Notes: a model not told the origin generated them from the sequence alone. A stretch of DNA of 64,000 nt from an uncultured Streptococcus sp. (GCA_934229725.1 CAKQDX010000009.1:31974-95973); one strand, 5' to 3'. Shown: positions 17,564-26,544, counted from the first letter of the stretch. A program made the numbers and translations.

Positions 17564-19933
17564 ATGTTAGCAGAATTAAAGGCTCTTCTTAAAAGTCCAA
17601 AGCTATGGATAACCATTATTGGGGTCTCATTGATACCAGCTTTATATAATCTAATCTTTTTATCTTCTATGTGGAATCCTTATGGCAATGTCAAACATTT
17701 GCCAGTGGCGGTAGTAAATAAAGATAAGAGTGCTAGTTTTCAGGATAAAACTCTAAATATTGGTCATGATATGGTAGACAATATGTCTAAAAACAAAAAT
17801 CTAGATTATCATTTTGTGACTGAAAAGGAGGCACAAAAAGGAATTGATGATGGTGATTACTATATGGTGATTACTTTCCCAGAAAACCTCTCAAGTAATG
17901 CAGCAAGTCTTTTGACCAATGATCCCAAGAAACTGGAAATTTCTTATCAAACAACAGCAGGACATAGCTTCGTTTCTTCAAAAATGAGCGAGTCTGCCAT
18001 GTCTAAGTTAAAGGATACCGTTTCTAAAAATATTACGTCAACTTATGTTGGAGCTGTCTTTAAGAGTATGTCTCAACTTCAGGGTGGTATGGGAACTGCA
18101 GCGAATGGGGCCAGTCAATTATATGTAGGTGCAGGTGCACTTCAATCTGGAAGTCAGACCTTATCAAATGGTCTAGGAACTCTTGCTGGTTCTACACAAA
18201 CATTGGCGACAGGTGTTAATACCCTTAGTTCAGGCGCATCTGCCTATACTTCAGGTGTGTCAACTTTGTCAGGTGCTTTGTCACAGTTAAATAGTAACTC
18301 TGAGGCTGTCAATTCTGCTGCAGGTCAATTTGCTTCAGGTGCAGAAGCTATGAACGCTCTGGTAACGGGTGCGGATTCTTTGTCTACAGCACTTAGTCAA
18401 ATGGCTACAGCAACAAGTTTATCTGAGGAACAGCAAGCACAGTTGTCAACCTTGTCAACTAATTTAACTGATTTAAATACAGCAATTCAAAATCTTAATA
18501 CGGCAGTAAGTAATACATCATTACCTAGTGGAACATCAACAACATCAGTAGACACAAGTTCAATAGCGACTTATCTTTCAAATATCTCTTCTGCAGCTAG
18601 TTCTATAGCCACAGCTAGTGCCACTGACAAAGCGAACGATTTAGCTGCGGTACAAGGAACAGCTGCATATCAGAGCTTGACAGCAGATCAACAAGCAGAG
18701 ATTACATCAGCAATTAGTAATGCAGGATCGACAGCTAGTAGTTATGCTTCAACTATTGCATCAGATGTGTCAAGTATGTCAACAGCTTTATCTAGCTTGA
18801 CAGGTACGACAACAACTAATGGTGGAGATTCAAGTAACTTAGCTTCTTTACAAACGTCTATTTCAGGCATTGCAAGTTCGGCGAATGCTCTTCTCCCTGT
18901 AGCTTCATCAACAGTATCATCAATGCAAGCTAATATTGCTAGTCTCAATTCAGTACTTGTTAATCAATTGTCACCTGGAGCAAGTCAGGTTGCCTCAGGT
19001 GTGTCAACAGCTCAAAGTACTTTAGCCACAGGTGCAAGCAATCTCTCAACAGGTTTGTCAACCTACACAGGTGCTGTGTCAACAATTGCCAGTGGTGCAC
19101 AAACTTTGGATGCCAACAGTAGTAGTTTGTTGTCTGGATTTGCCAGTCTTCAAAATGGTACAAATGCTCTCAATACAGGTGCCCAACAATTAGCAACTGG
19201 AGGCAACACCTTAACAAATGGCTTGACAAGTCTGTCAACTAATCTTTCTACATTATCTGATTCATTAAACAAGGCTAATCAGCAACTCTCTCTTGTTTCT
19301 GTAAACTCAGACAATGCAAAAATGGTTAGTGCTCCTCTCAAAGAGAAGAAAACTGATAAGGATAAGGTTGACACTAATGGTGTGGGAATGGCTCCATATA
19401 TGATTTCTGTTTCTCTTATGGTAGTTGCCCTTTCAACCAATGTCATATTTGCTAAGAGTTTGACAGGAAGAAACTTTACGAGCCGTTTTGATTGGGCTAA
19501 GAATAAGTTCTTTATCAATGGTATTATTACGACAATGGCTGCTATTGCACTTTATATTGCTATTCGGTTTGTGGGGGTTGAACCAAATCACCCATTAGCT
19601 ACATTTGGTATCATTCTCCTTGCAGCGTGGACTTTGATGGCGCTCGTTACAGCCCTTGTGGGTTGGGATGATCGATATGGTGCATTTGCTTCCATGATTA
19701 TGCTACTTTTGCAGCTAGGTTCTAGTGCAGGAACTTATCCAATTGAACTTAGTCCTAAGTTCTTTAAGGTCATACAACCATTCTTACCTATGTCCTACTC
19801 CGTGTCAGGTCTTCGTCAAACGATTTCTATGACAGGACAAATCTCAAATCAGGTACGCATGCTATTCATCTTCTTACTTATTTTTGTAGTTGTAGGTATT
19901 GTTATTTATAGACCAAAGACTGAGAATGTATAA
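17564..19933 (+). CDS. YhgE/Pip-family membrane protein (ABC-2-type fold)
   Basis: The 789 aa have one N-terminal membrane helix (about 14-32) and an extracytoplasmic YhgE/Pip N-terminal domain. A very long Ser/Ala/Gly/Thr-rich region follows, with xxxLxxG repeats such as GAGALQSGSQTLSNG. About five C-terminal membrane helices begin near residue 615. The family resembles ABC-2 permeases and includes phage-infection proteins and type VII secretion-like exporters. The substrate is unknown. It is probably repressed by the divergent TetR protein. The repeat-rich middle is the part most likely to vary between strains. Confidence 0.85.
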   Translation: MLAELKALLKSPKLWITIIGVSLIPALYNLIFLSSMWNPYGNVKHLPVAVVNKDKSASFQDKTLNIGHDMVDNMSKNKNLDYHFVTEKEAQKGIDDGDYYMVITFPENLSSNAASLLTNDPKKLEISYQTTAGHSFVSSKMSESAMSKLKDTVSKNITSTYVGAVFKSMSQLQGGMGTAANGASQLYVGAGALQSGSQTLSNGLGTLAGSTQTLATGVNTLSSGASAYTSGVSTLSGALSQLNSNSEAVNSAAGQFASGAEAMNALVTGADSLSTALSQMATATSLSEEQQAQLSTLSTNLTDLNTAIQNLNTAVSNTSLPSGTSTTSVDTSSIATYLSNISSAASSIATASATDKANDLAAVQGTAAYQSLTADQQAEITSAISNAGSTASSYASTIASDVSSMSTALSSLTGTTTTNGGDSSNLASLQTSISGIASSANALLPVASSTVSSMQANIASLNSVLVNQLSPGASQVASGVSTAQSTLATGASNLSTGLSTYTGAVSTIASGAQTLDANSSSLLSGFASLQNGTNALNTGAQQLATGGNTLTNGLTSLSTNLSTLSDSLNKANQQLSLVSVNSDNAKMVSAPLKEKKTDKDKVDTNGVGMAPYMISVSLMVVALSTNVIFAKSLTGRNFTSRFDWAKNKFFINGIITTMAAIALYIAIRFVGVEPNHPLATFGIILLAAWTLMALVTALVGWDDRYGAFASMIMLLLQLGSSAGTYPIELSPKFFKVIQPFLPMSYSVSGLRQTISMTGQISNQVRMLFIFLLIFVVVGIVIYRPKTENV

Positions 19934-19935
19934 TC

Positions 19936-19968
19936 TAAAAGCCAACTCTTATTAGAGCTGGCTTTTTA
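19936..19968. terminator. Terminator between the YhgE/Pip-like and DUF4097 genes
   Basis: AAAAGCCAACTCT and AGAGCTGGCTTTT form a 13-bp stem (one G-T) with a T5 tail on the plus strand and a weaker one on the minus strand. Confidence 0.85.
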
Positions 19969-19970
19969 GG

Positions 19971-20807
19971 TTATTCAATATTTATATCACCAAGATTGGA
20001 GGTAATGGTAAGTGTATTATCCTTTGAGTTCTTAAGGTTATTCGTAACCTCCACCTCTCCAGAATGGCTATCAGCTTGAACATTAACAGTATGATTTTTA
20101 AGACTTATTTCAACGTCACCTGAAGTAACATCAAGCTTGTTATGCCCATTAAATACCAAGTTGTTACCGGTATAATCCCCTAATGCAATAGATAAATCAG
20201 AGTTAGTGAAAAGCGTATCATTACTTTCAACACTACCGACAGCAAGATTAGCCTTTAGGTTATTAATAGTCATCTCGGTAAATGTTAGGTCACCTACTTT
20301 AAGGTCAATATTTGACTGTTTAATTGTGCTATTATTTAAATCTAAATTTCCAGATGCCAAATCTGCCTTTAGAAAATCAATCCTTTGTTTTTTAGGGAGT
20401 GTAATGATGATGGTATTGCTTTCGTTGAGAGTAGAAAGCTTTATTAAATCTTTTAATCCGAATACGTTGAAATGATTATGGGCAGTTAGAGATTTATCAG
20501 AATAATTCTCGTTGATGCTTAATTGACGCTCGTTTACAGTGATGTCAATTGGTTTTTTCTTTTTTTGGTAATAAGTGATAGTTGCTTTACTAACGTTTCC
20601 AGTTTTAATAAGTATATTGTAGCTGTTACTTTTTATATCCATCTGATTGAAGTCGTTGACTTCCTTCTTTACAAAATCCATATCATTTTTGGTCTGATTT
20701 TGTAAATCATTTAAGGCTCCATGGCTGTAGCCCCAGATTGCTAATCCCCCACCTAAGAATACAGAAATGAGAGATATTCCAAGGACGACTTTTTTCCAAG
20801 TTTTCAT
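19971..20807 (-). CDS. DUF4097-family adhesin-like envelope protein
   Basis: The 278 aa (start MKTWKKVVLGISL) have one N-terminal membrane anchor (about 5-28). A beta-helix-like domain follows, rich in repeated short strands (GNLDLNNSTIK, GDLTFTEM, GSVESND, GDVEISLKN), typical of DUF4097. The start at 20807 is preferred over an ATG 9 codons upstream, because it gives an ATGA overlap with the DUF1700 gene and follows AAAGGAAG. It is the third gene of a PadR-DUF1700-DUF4097 operon, a common Firmicutes envelope module. Confidence 0.85.
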   Translation of the reverse strand: MKTWKKVVLGISLISVFLGGGLAIWGYSHGALNDLQNQTKNDMDFVKKEVNDFNQMDIKSNSYNILIKTGNVSKATITYYQKKKKPIDITVNERQLSINENYSDKSLTAHNHFNVFGLKDLIKLSTLNESNTIIITLPKKQRIDFLKADLASGNLDLNNSTIKQSNIDLKVGDLTFTEMTINNLKANLAVGSVESNDTLFTNSDLSIALGDYTGNNLVFNGHNKLDVTSGDVEISLKNHTVNVQADSHSGEVEVTNNLKNSKDNTLTITSNLGDINIE

Positions 20808-21388
20808 GATTTTCTTCCTTTCTTGATGAGCCATTTAATCAATAGATTGATTAGCTTTACAATAAGTTTACAGATTTCAAATGAAATCAAAAGTAGTAAG
20901 AGCGCTCCCCCAAACATCAACAGTCCTAGACCTACTCCAAACAGTGTTGAAGCCAGTGAAACACTTAAGAGAGAGAAGCTTGTAAAGAAAGAGTAAATAC
21001 CGCTAATGAGTAAGGCAAAGGTGAGAGCTAAGGCAGTCACTATGACTGCGAAAATAATCATAAGAAGTGTCATTAGCATAGCTAAGAAGAATAGTAGAAT
21101 TGGTAAGGCGACTGGACTGGCTAAAACAGCTAGAATAGCAATCCAAAGGATAGTCGTTTTATTACGCAAGCTGGTCTTATCCTCAATAATCTTTTCATCA
21201 AGCAGACGAGTGATGACTTCATGAGCAGCTTCCTTAGGTGTCCCCAATTCTGCAATAACTTGAGCCTCATTTTCAGGTCCAGCCTCCTCAAAGTACTCCA
21301 TGAAATATTCTAGGACCTCTTCGTAGTCCTTTTGTGGTAATTTTCGTAGATATTTTGTTAATTTGGCTAGATATTCAGTCTTTGTCAT
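20804..21388 (-). CDS. DUF1700 (HAAS-domain) membrane protein
   Basis: The 194 aa begin with a cytoplasmic HAAS-like helical domain (YLAKLTKYLRKLP...YFMEYFEEAG...ELGTPKEAA). Several strongly hydrophobic helices and a basic tail KKGRKS follow. The family is found next to PadR regulators and DUF4097 proteins and is thought to transmit envelope signals. Its start lies within the 3' end of the padR gene (14-bp overlap) and its stop overlaps the next start, so the three genes are translationally coupled. Confidence 0.87.
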   Translation of the reverse strand: MTKTEYLAKLTKYLRKLPQKDYEEVLEYFMEYFEEAGPENEAQVIAELGTPKEAAHEVITRLLDEKIIEDKTSLRNKTTILWIAILAVLASPVALPILLFFLAMLMTLLMIIFAVIVTALALTFALLISGIYSFFTSFSLLSVSLASTLFGVGLGLLMFGGALLLLLISFEICKLIVKLINLLIKWLIKKGRKS

Positions 21389-21701
21389 GTCTTAATCTCC
21401 CTTCCACAATACCGTCCAGAGTTTCTTTATAGGTTAACCATTCCTTATTAAGAAATTCTAGCTGTTCTTTTCCCTCTTGGGTAATACTGTAATATTTACG
21501 TTTACGACCTTGATACGCTTGGCTATAGGTGGTCATATAGCCGGCTTTTTCAAGTTTTTTAAGAATAGGATAAAGTGTTGATTCCTTGATATTAGCTGCA
21601 AGTTTTATGGTTTGACTGATCTCATAACCATAGGAGTCTTCTCTATTGATAATAGCCAGTATTAAGAACTCTATCAGGATTGATGATGTTGGAAAATACA
21701 T
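21375..21701 (-). CDS. PadR-family transcriptional regulator
   Basis: The 108-aa winged-helix protein shows the PadR hallmarks: ILAIINREDSYGYEISQ, ESTLYPILKKLEKAGYM and RKRKYYSITQEGKEQL. It heads the operon with DUF1700 and DUF4097 genes and probably represses it, as is typical of the family. SD AAGGAGTAG lies upstream. The AT-rich upstream region 21702-21840 contains TATATA-rich inverted stretches that may hold its operator, but no clear dyad stands out. Confidence 0.92.
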   Translation of the reverse strand: MYFPTSSILIEFLILAIINREDSYGYEISQTIKLAANIKESTLYPILKKLEKAGYMTTYSQAYQGRKRKYYSITQEGKEQLEFLNKEWLTYKETLDGIVEGRLRHDKD

Positions 21702-21863
21702 AGTCTACTCCTTCGCTTTTGGGATATGTATAAAAATTATATATAATTATTTTACATATTGAGTGTACCTCTTTTAGAAATATATGTCAATATTTTATAT
21801 ATAAAAAATTTATATAATAGGGCTATCTTGTTTTTTATGATAAGATGAAGTTAAGGAGTTCTT

Positions 21864-22472
21864 ATGATTATTAAAGATAAATTGGCTCACTATGAGCCTA
21901 AGCCCTTGGGAGAAACTGGTCGCTATGCAGTACTCTTACCTTTGCTATACAATGCAAAAAATGAGAAGTATCAGGTTCTTTATCAAGTACGAAGTGAACA
22001 TATTTCTCAGCCGGGAGAAGTTTCTTTTCCAGGTGGACATGTCGAAGATGGCGAGACTTTTCAAGAAGCCGCAATACGAGAAACTTGTGAGGAATTAAAT
22101 ATAGTTGCTAATCAAATTGATATTTGGGGAGAGATAGACTATCTTGTTCATCAAGGGAGAACCGTTCATTGCTTTGTAGGAAAACTGAATATAGCTAATT
22201 GGGAAGATATTTCACCTAATGAAGAAGTGGCTCGTCTGTTTACAGTAGATATTGACACCTTATTGACAGAGAATCCAGTTTATTATACAGTGACTTCTAC
22301 CTTGAGTGATGCGAAAGATTTCCCATTTTTCCTAGTGAAAAATAGAGATAAATATAATTTTGGGTACAGTAAACGTCATATTCCTTTTTACAGAAACTTG
22401 ACAGAAAACATATGGGGGATGACAGCTATGTTTACACACAGATTTACAGATATTCTGAAAGATTTAGAGTAA
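21864..22472 (+). CDS. Nudix hydrolase, CoA pyrophosphatase-like
   Basis: The 202 aa carry the NuCoA-type motif with Arg-Ser and SFPGG (VRSEHISQPGEVSFPGG) merging into a Nudix box (GHVEDGETFQEAAIRETCEE). It likely hydrolyses CoA or related nucleotides to phosphopantetheine and 3',5'-ADP. The usual Gly near the end of the Nudix box (REUXEEXGU) is Asn here (EELNI), a mild deviation; the metal-binding glutamates are intact. It is monocistronic with its own terminator. Confidence 0.85.
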   Translation: MIIKDKLAHYEPKPLGETGRYAVLLPLLYNAKNEKYQVLYQVRSEHISQPGEVSFPGGHVEDGETFQEAAIRETCEELNIVANQIDIWGEIDYLVHQGRTVHCFVGKLNIANWEDISPNEEVARLFTVDIDTLLTENPVYYTVTSTLSDAKDFPFFLVKNRDKYNFGYSKRHIPFYRNLTENIWGMTAMFTHRFTDILKDLE

Positions 22473-22476
22473 AAAT

Positions 22477-22508
22477 AAAAGATCAACGGTAATATGTTGA
22501 TCTTTTTG
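22477..22508 (+). terminator. Rho-independent terminator after the Nudix gene
   Basis: AAAGATCAAC/GTTGATCTTT perfect 10-bp stem with T5. Confidence 0.92.
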
Positions 22509-22694
22509 CTATTAGTTAGATTGTTTACTAGGGATAAAAGAAGTGAAATTCATTTCTGAGACATGGGTCTAGAGTATTCCTAAAATGATTTTCAAAATGA
22601 ATATTGAAGATTTTATATAGAGAATCAACTTCATAGCGGACAATGACTTTTTATTATTCAGATTCTTTGGAGATCTTTTTACTATAACTAATAA

Positions 22695-22729
22695 CAAAAA
22701 AACCATGAAAATTTTATTTTCATGGTTTT
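22695..22729 (-). terminator. Terminator of the rpmF-rpmG operon
   Basis: AAAACCATGAAAA/TTTCATGGTTTT inverted repeat with a T7 run on the minus strand. The 22509-22694 interval before it holds no gene I can support. Confidence 0.88.
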
Positions 22730-22737
22730 TAATTCAA

Positions 22738-22887
22738 TTACTTAACCTCAGTAAAGATTACGTGTTTACGCAATTTTGGTGAGTATTTTTTCAATTGAAG
22801 ACGGTCTGGAGTGTTACGTTTGTTTTTTGAAGTAAGGTACAAGCGTTCACCAGATTCTTTGTGTTCAAGTGTAATATTTACGCGCAT
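22738..22887 (-). CDS. rpmG: 50S ribosomal protein L33 (zinc-free form)
   Basis: A 49-aa protein beginning MRVNITLEHKESGERLY and ending HVIFTEVK. Length and sequence are typical of L33. The four zinc-ligand cysteines of the C+ form are absent, so this is the zinc-independent paralogue type. SD AAGGGAGA lies upstream. It lies 15 bp after rpmF on the same strand. Confidence 0.95.
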   Translation of the reverse strand: MRVNITLEHKESGERLYLTSKNKRNTPDRLQLKKYSPKLRKHVIFTEVK

Positions 22888-22902
22888 GGTATCTCCCTTC
22901 TA

Positions 22903-23085
22903 TTATTTAGCTGCGTTAGCCTTAGCGATTTTACGTCCTTTGTAGTATCCTTTAAGTGATACACGGTGTGAACGTGAGTAATCTCCAGTTGTTTCGTCAA
23001 ATTGTACTGATGGAGCAGTCAATTTGTAGTGTGTACGACGTTTGTTTTTCTTCGCTTTTGAAGTGTGACGTGCAGGTACTGCCAT
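22903..23085 (-). CDS. rpmF: 50S ribosomal protein L32 (zinc-free form)
   Basis: The 60 aa begin MAVPARHTSKAKKNKRRTHY, classical for L32. No cysteine is present, so the zinc knuckle of C+ L32 proteins is missing. SD GGAGGAAATAA lies upstream. It forms a two-gene operon with rpmG, expressed from a minus-strand promoter near 23141-23169 and ended by the hairpin at 22695-22729. Confidence 0.96.
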   Translation of the reverse strand: MAVPARHTSKAKKNKRRTHYKLTAPSVQFDETTGDYSRSHRVSLKGYYKGRKIAKANAAK

Positions 23086-23140
23086 TTCTTTATTTCCTCC
23101 GAATTAATATTTATGTTCTTGATTTTAAATCAACTATAAC

Positions 23141-23169
23141 AGAATAACATATCTTTTTTGTAAAGTAAA
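23141..23169 (-). promoter_or_regulatory. Promoter of rpmF-rpmG
   Basis: On the minus strand TTTACT, 17 bp and TATTCT with an extended TG motif. Weak at -35, plausible by position. Confidence 0.45.
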
Positions 23170-23308
23170 GTTACTTGACAAAAAACTTTTTAGGAAGTCT
23201 CATAGTTAATAGCTATACCAATGGATAATATTTATATATTTCACAGCTATAACTGTAAGTGCTAGAATAGGATTATTATAGTAAGAGAATTAAAAGGAGT
23301 AAATAGCT

Positions 23309-24421
23309 ATGAGTAAAGTACATTATCATTTTGACCATGTTGGGTCTTACCTTCGTCCGCAAGCTTTAAAAGAAGCACGTGAAAAATTTGCCAATGGTGA
23401 GATTTCGCAAGAAGAATTGTTGAAAGTACAAGATGAATTGGTTAAGGACTTGGTTCATCATGAGGTGGAAAATGGTCTTCAAGTGGTCTCTGATGGTGAA
23501 TTTGGTCGTTCTTGGTGGCATCTTGACTTCCTTTGGAATTTGACTGGTTTTGAAGCCTATCAACAAGAAGATTCATATAAATTCCATGGAGCTAAGACAC
23601 GTACAACCAACGTTCGTATCAATGGTAAAATTGCTGAAAATCCTAATCATCCTTTCTATCGTGACTTTGAATATCTTAAATCAGTGACTCCTGAAGGAAT
23701 TACTCCAAAAGTAACTATTCCAAGTCCATCACTCATCATTAATCGTGATCACCGTAGTGATCTTTATGCTGATTACTATGATTCATGGACAGATTTCCTT
23801 GATGACTTGGCTAAAGCTTACCATGATACCATCCAACATTTCTACGATTTGGGTGCACGTTATGTACAGTTGGATGATACGACTTGGGGTTATTTGATTC
23901 AACAGTTTGAGAATGAAAAAAATAATCCTGAGAAAACAGCTGAGTTGGCAAAAATTGCTGAAGACGATGTGTATACTATCAACAAAGCCTTGGAAGGTCT
24001 TCCAGAAGATTTGACTTTGGCTACTCATATTTGCCGTGGAAACTTTAAGTCAACTTATCTTTTTGAAGGTGGCTATGATTCAGTGGCTAAATATCTTGGT
24101 CAATTAAACTATGATATCTTCTTTTTGGAATACGACGATGCGCGTTCAGGTAGCTTCGCTCCACTTCCAACAATTTGGAATAATCGTGATCATGTTGAAT
24201 TGGTGCTTGGTGTGATTACTTCTAAGGATCCTGCTTTGGAAGATGTAGATGCTGTTATTGCTCGTATCCGTGAAGCAGCAGAGCTTGTACCACTTAAGAA
24301 CCTCGGTATTTCAACTCAATGTGGCTTTGCATCGACTGAAGAAGGTAATATTTTGACAGAGCAAGACGAGTGGAATAAGTTGCAACTGATTAAATCAATT
24401 ACTGATAAAGTTTGGTCATAA
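23309..24421 (+). CDS. MetE C-terminal-like (cobalamin-independent methionine synthase II family) protein
   Basis: The 370 aa resemble the catalytic half of MetE, as in YxjG/YxjH. Visible features are HFDHVGSYLRP, VVSDGEFGR, DDTTWGYL, THICRGN (zinc-site His and Cys) and the late Cys in STQCGFAST. It probably transfers a methyl group to a thiol such as homocysteine or recycles S-methyl compounds. The N-terminal folate-binding repeat of full MetE is missing. SD AAAAGGAG lies upstream. It is monocistronic with a terminator. Confidence 0.85.
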   Translation: MSKVHYHFDHVGSYLRPQALKEAREKFANGEISQEELLKVQDELVKDLVHHEVENGLQVVSDGEFGRSWWHLDFLWNLTGFEAYQQEDSYKFHGAKTRTTNVRINGKIAENPNHPFYRDFEYLKSVTPEGITPKVTIPSPSLIINRDHRSDLYADYYDSWTDFLDDLAKAYHDTIQHFYDLGARYVQLDDTTWGYLIQQFENEKNNPEKTAELAKIAEDDVYTINKALEGLPEDLTLATHICRGNFKSTYLFEGGYDSVAKYLGQLNYDIFFLEYDDARSGSFAPLPTIWNNRDHVELVLGVITSKDPALEDVDAVIARIREAAELVPLKNLGISTQCGFASTEEGNILTEQDEWNKLQLIKSITDKVWS

Positions 24422-24433
24422 TAGAACAAGTGT

Positions 24434-24463
24434 ATAGGATGGGGTTAGCCTGTCCTATTTTTA
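24434..24463 (+). terminator. Rho-independent terminator after the MetE-like gene
   Basis: ATAGGA/TCCTAT stem with inner GG/CC pairing and T5. Confidence 0.8.
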
Positions 24464-24654
24464 ATAGCAAGAAAGGTATCATGGAAGACAAAGAGATTAA
24501 ACAAAGAATGCTATAGGTTTTTGGAAAAAGGAGAGCCCCTCATAATTTCACTACTTGTTTGTTGATGAGTAAGATTAACCATTATACATATCGGGAGTTT
24601 TGTTTCTTCTTTCAAAAATCCTCTACCATTTCCCAAATGCCATGCAATTTATGT
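24464..24654. other. Intergenic stretch without a supportable gene
   Basis: About 190 bp between the MetE-like terminator and the hisS promoter. It contains only very short frames, for example an 11-codon ATG frame at 24481 with no SD. It looks like decayed sequence, but I cannot identify its source. Confidence 0.4.
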
Positions 24655-24660
24655 TAGAAT
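24652..24660 (+). promoter_or_regulatory. Extended -10 promoter element of hisS
   Basis: TGTTAGAAT is an extended -10 box 65 bp before the hisS start. The short leader leaves no room for a T-box. A strong SD-like AAAAGGAGGG at 24687-24696 is 28 nt from the ATG, farther than normal. Confidence 0.5.
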
Positions 24661-24724
24661 AGAGTGATTATATCTGTAATAACGGAAAAGGAGGGCAGGC
24701 CCATTTGAGGTCTGTATCATTATT

Positions 24725-26005
24725 ATGAAACTTCAAAAACCTAAGGGCACGCAAGATATTTTGCCTGCTGATAGTGCCAAATGGCAGTACGTGGAAAATG
24801 TTGCACGTGAAACATTTAAAAAATACAATTATGGTGAAATTCGTACACCTATGTTTGAACATTACGAGGTTATTTCACGCTCTGTTGGTGATACAACTGA
24901 TATTGTGACTAAGGAAATGTACGATTTTCATGATAAGGGAGATCGTCACATCACTCTGCGTCCGGAAGGAACAGCGCCCGTTGTACGTTCTTATGTAGAA
25001 AATAAACTTTTTGCGCCAGAGGTTCAAAAACCTGTTAAAGTATATTATATTGGTTCAATGTTCCGTTATGAACGTCCTCAGGCAGGTCGTTTGCGTGAGT
25101 TTCACCAATTGGGGGTAGAGTGCTTTGGATCAAAAAATCCAGCAACAGATGTTGAAACCATTGCTATGGCCTATCAACTCTTTAATACGCTTGGCATTAA
25201 GGATGTTACCCTTCATTTGAATAGTCTTGGAAATACTGAAAGTCGTCTGGCTTATCGTCAGGCCTTGATTGACTATTTGACACCGATACGTGAAAGTTTG
25301 TCAAAAGATAGTCAACGTCGTTTGGACGAAAACCCTTTGCGAGTGCTCGATTCAAAAGAAAAAGAAGATAAGGTTGCAGTTGAAAATGCTCCATCTATCC
25401 TTGATTATCTAGATGAAGAAAGTCAAGCTCACTTTGATGAAGTGCGTGCCATGCTTGAGAGTCTTAACATTCCTTACGTGATTGATACCAACATGGTACG
25501 TGGTCTAGATTACTATAATCACACGATTTTTGAATTTATCACTACTATTGATAAGTCTGAATTGACAATCTGTGCGGGTGGTCGTTACGATAGTTTGGTT
25601 GAGTACTTTGGTGGTCCAGAAACAGCTGGTTTTGGTTTTGGACTTGGTTTGGAACGTTTGCTCTTGGTTCTTGATAAACAAGGTATTACTCTTCCTGTAG
25701 AAGAAGGTTTGGATGTCTACATTGCAGTTCTAGGTTCAGAAGCCAATGGTAAAGCACTCGAGTTAGTTCAAGTTATCCGTCATCAAGGATTTAAGGCCGA
25801 ACGTGATTACCTCGGACGCAAGATTAAAGCACAATTTAAGTCAGCAGATGCCTTTAAGGCTAAAACTGTCATCACCTTAGGTGAGAGTGAATTAGAGTCA
25901 GGTCAGGTTAGTGTCAAAAATAATACCACTCGAGAGGAAGTAACTGTAAGTTTTGAGGAGCTAACAGAGAACTTTGCAGCAGTTCTGGACCAATTAGAAA
26001 AGTAG
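24725..26005 (+). CDS. hisS: Histidyl-tRNA synthetase
   Basis: Class II synthetase charging tRNA-His. The 426 aa start MKLQKPKGTQDILP. Motif 2 (MFRYERPQAGRLREF), the histidine A loop (VRGLDYYNHTIFEF) and motif 3 (GFGFGLGLERL) precede a C-terminal anticodon-binding domain (about 330-420). The family start at 24725 lacks a close SD. It is followed after 7 bp by a short unknown gene, then aspS. Confidence 0.97.
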   Translation: MKLQKPKGTQDILPADSAKWQYVENVARETFKKYNYGEIRTPMFEHYEVISRSVGDTTDIVTKEMYDFHDKGDRHITLRPEGTAPVVRSYVENKLFAPEVQKPVKVYYIGSMFRYERPQAGRLREFHQLGVECFGSKNPATDVETIAMAYQLFNTLGIKDVTLHLNSLGNTESRLAYRQALIDYLTPIRESLSKDSQRRLDENPLRVLDSKEKEDKVAVENAPSILDYLDEESQAHFDEVRAMLESLNIPYVIDTNMVRGLDYYNHTIFEFITTIDKSELTICAGGRYDSLVEYFGGPETAGFGFGLGLERLLLVLDKQGITLPVEEGLDVYIAVLGSEANGKALELVQVIRHQGFKAERDYLGRKIKAQFKSADAFKAKTVITLGESELESGQVSVKNNTTREEVTVSFEELTENFAAVLDQLEK

Positions 26006-26012
26006 GAGGCTT

Positions 26013-26435
26013 ATGGTTAGTATAGTTGATATGCTTAAACGGAGTGAGAACTTTAGTTTGGCTTTTAATCGTAGTATGCCTATTCACTTTCAACAACAGT
26101 TTTGGCATTTGATTGCTCTTCTGGATAAACATGAAATTACCTGGTTTAATGACGAGCCTGCAAGTGATCATGCAATGTGTCAGCAGTTACTTGGTCAAGT
26201 TTGGCGTCAAGATTGCCAAGATGTGGTCTTAAGTTTTGAAACTCAGGAACGTTATTTGGGATGGCAGGTAGATGACGAAACTGATGAACTTAGTGTTATT
26301 ATTGAAGATGTTTATGGTTTCCGCTGGAATAGTTTACTTGATCTAGAGACTGCTGAATATCGTTTTGAAGAGTTTGAGGAGTTTGCTGAAGATTACGTAG
26401 ATACTAGTGATTTGTTGAAACAATTTGGTAAATAG
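26013..26435 (+). CDS. Hypothetical protein between hisS and aspS
   Basis: A 140-aa acidic soluble protein rich in Trp and Phe (HFQQQFWHLIALLDKH, WFNDEPASD, RYLGWQVDDETDE) with a very acidic C-terminus. No membrane segment or known catalytic motif is visible. SD GTAGGAGG overlaps the hisS end, so it is translated from the hisS transcript. I do not recognise the family. The location suggests only co-expression with the synthetase. Confidence 0.75.
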   Translation: MVSIVDMLKRSENFSLAFNRSMPIHFQQQFWHLIALLDKHEITWFNDEPASDHAMCQQLLGQVWRQDCQDVVLSFETQERYLGWQVDDETDELSVIIEDVYGFRWNSLLDLETAEYRFEEFEEFAEDYVDTSDLLKQFGK

Positions 26436-26466
26436 TTTGATAAAAAAGAAAGTCTATTAAAATTCT

Positions 26467-26487
26467 AACCCGAAATGGGTGGGGTTT
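26467..26487 (+). terminator. Weak terminator before aspS
   Basis: AACCC/GGGT(GG)GGTT-type short stem with T4. The extended -10 box TGCTATAAT of aspS follows at 26500-26508. Confidence 0.5.
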
Positions 26488-26544
26488 TGATGGGCTTTTT
26501 GCTATAATAGTTAAGACTAAAAAATTAACGAAAGAAGTGTAATT

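Noticed and set aside
18100..19250. Internal repeats of the YhgE/Pip gene as a DNA-level repeat array
   Set aside because: The similarity is at the protein level (xxxLxxG motifs) with diverged DNA, so it is a family feature and not a mobile repeat.
24661..24724. T-box riboswitch upstream of hisS
   Set aside because: The leader is only about 65 nt, with no room for specifier loop, T-box and terminator.
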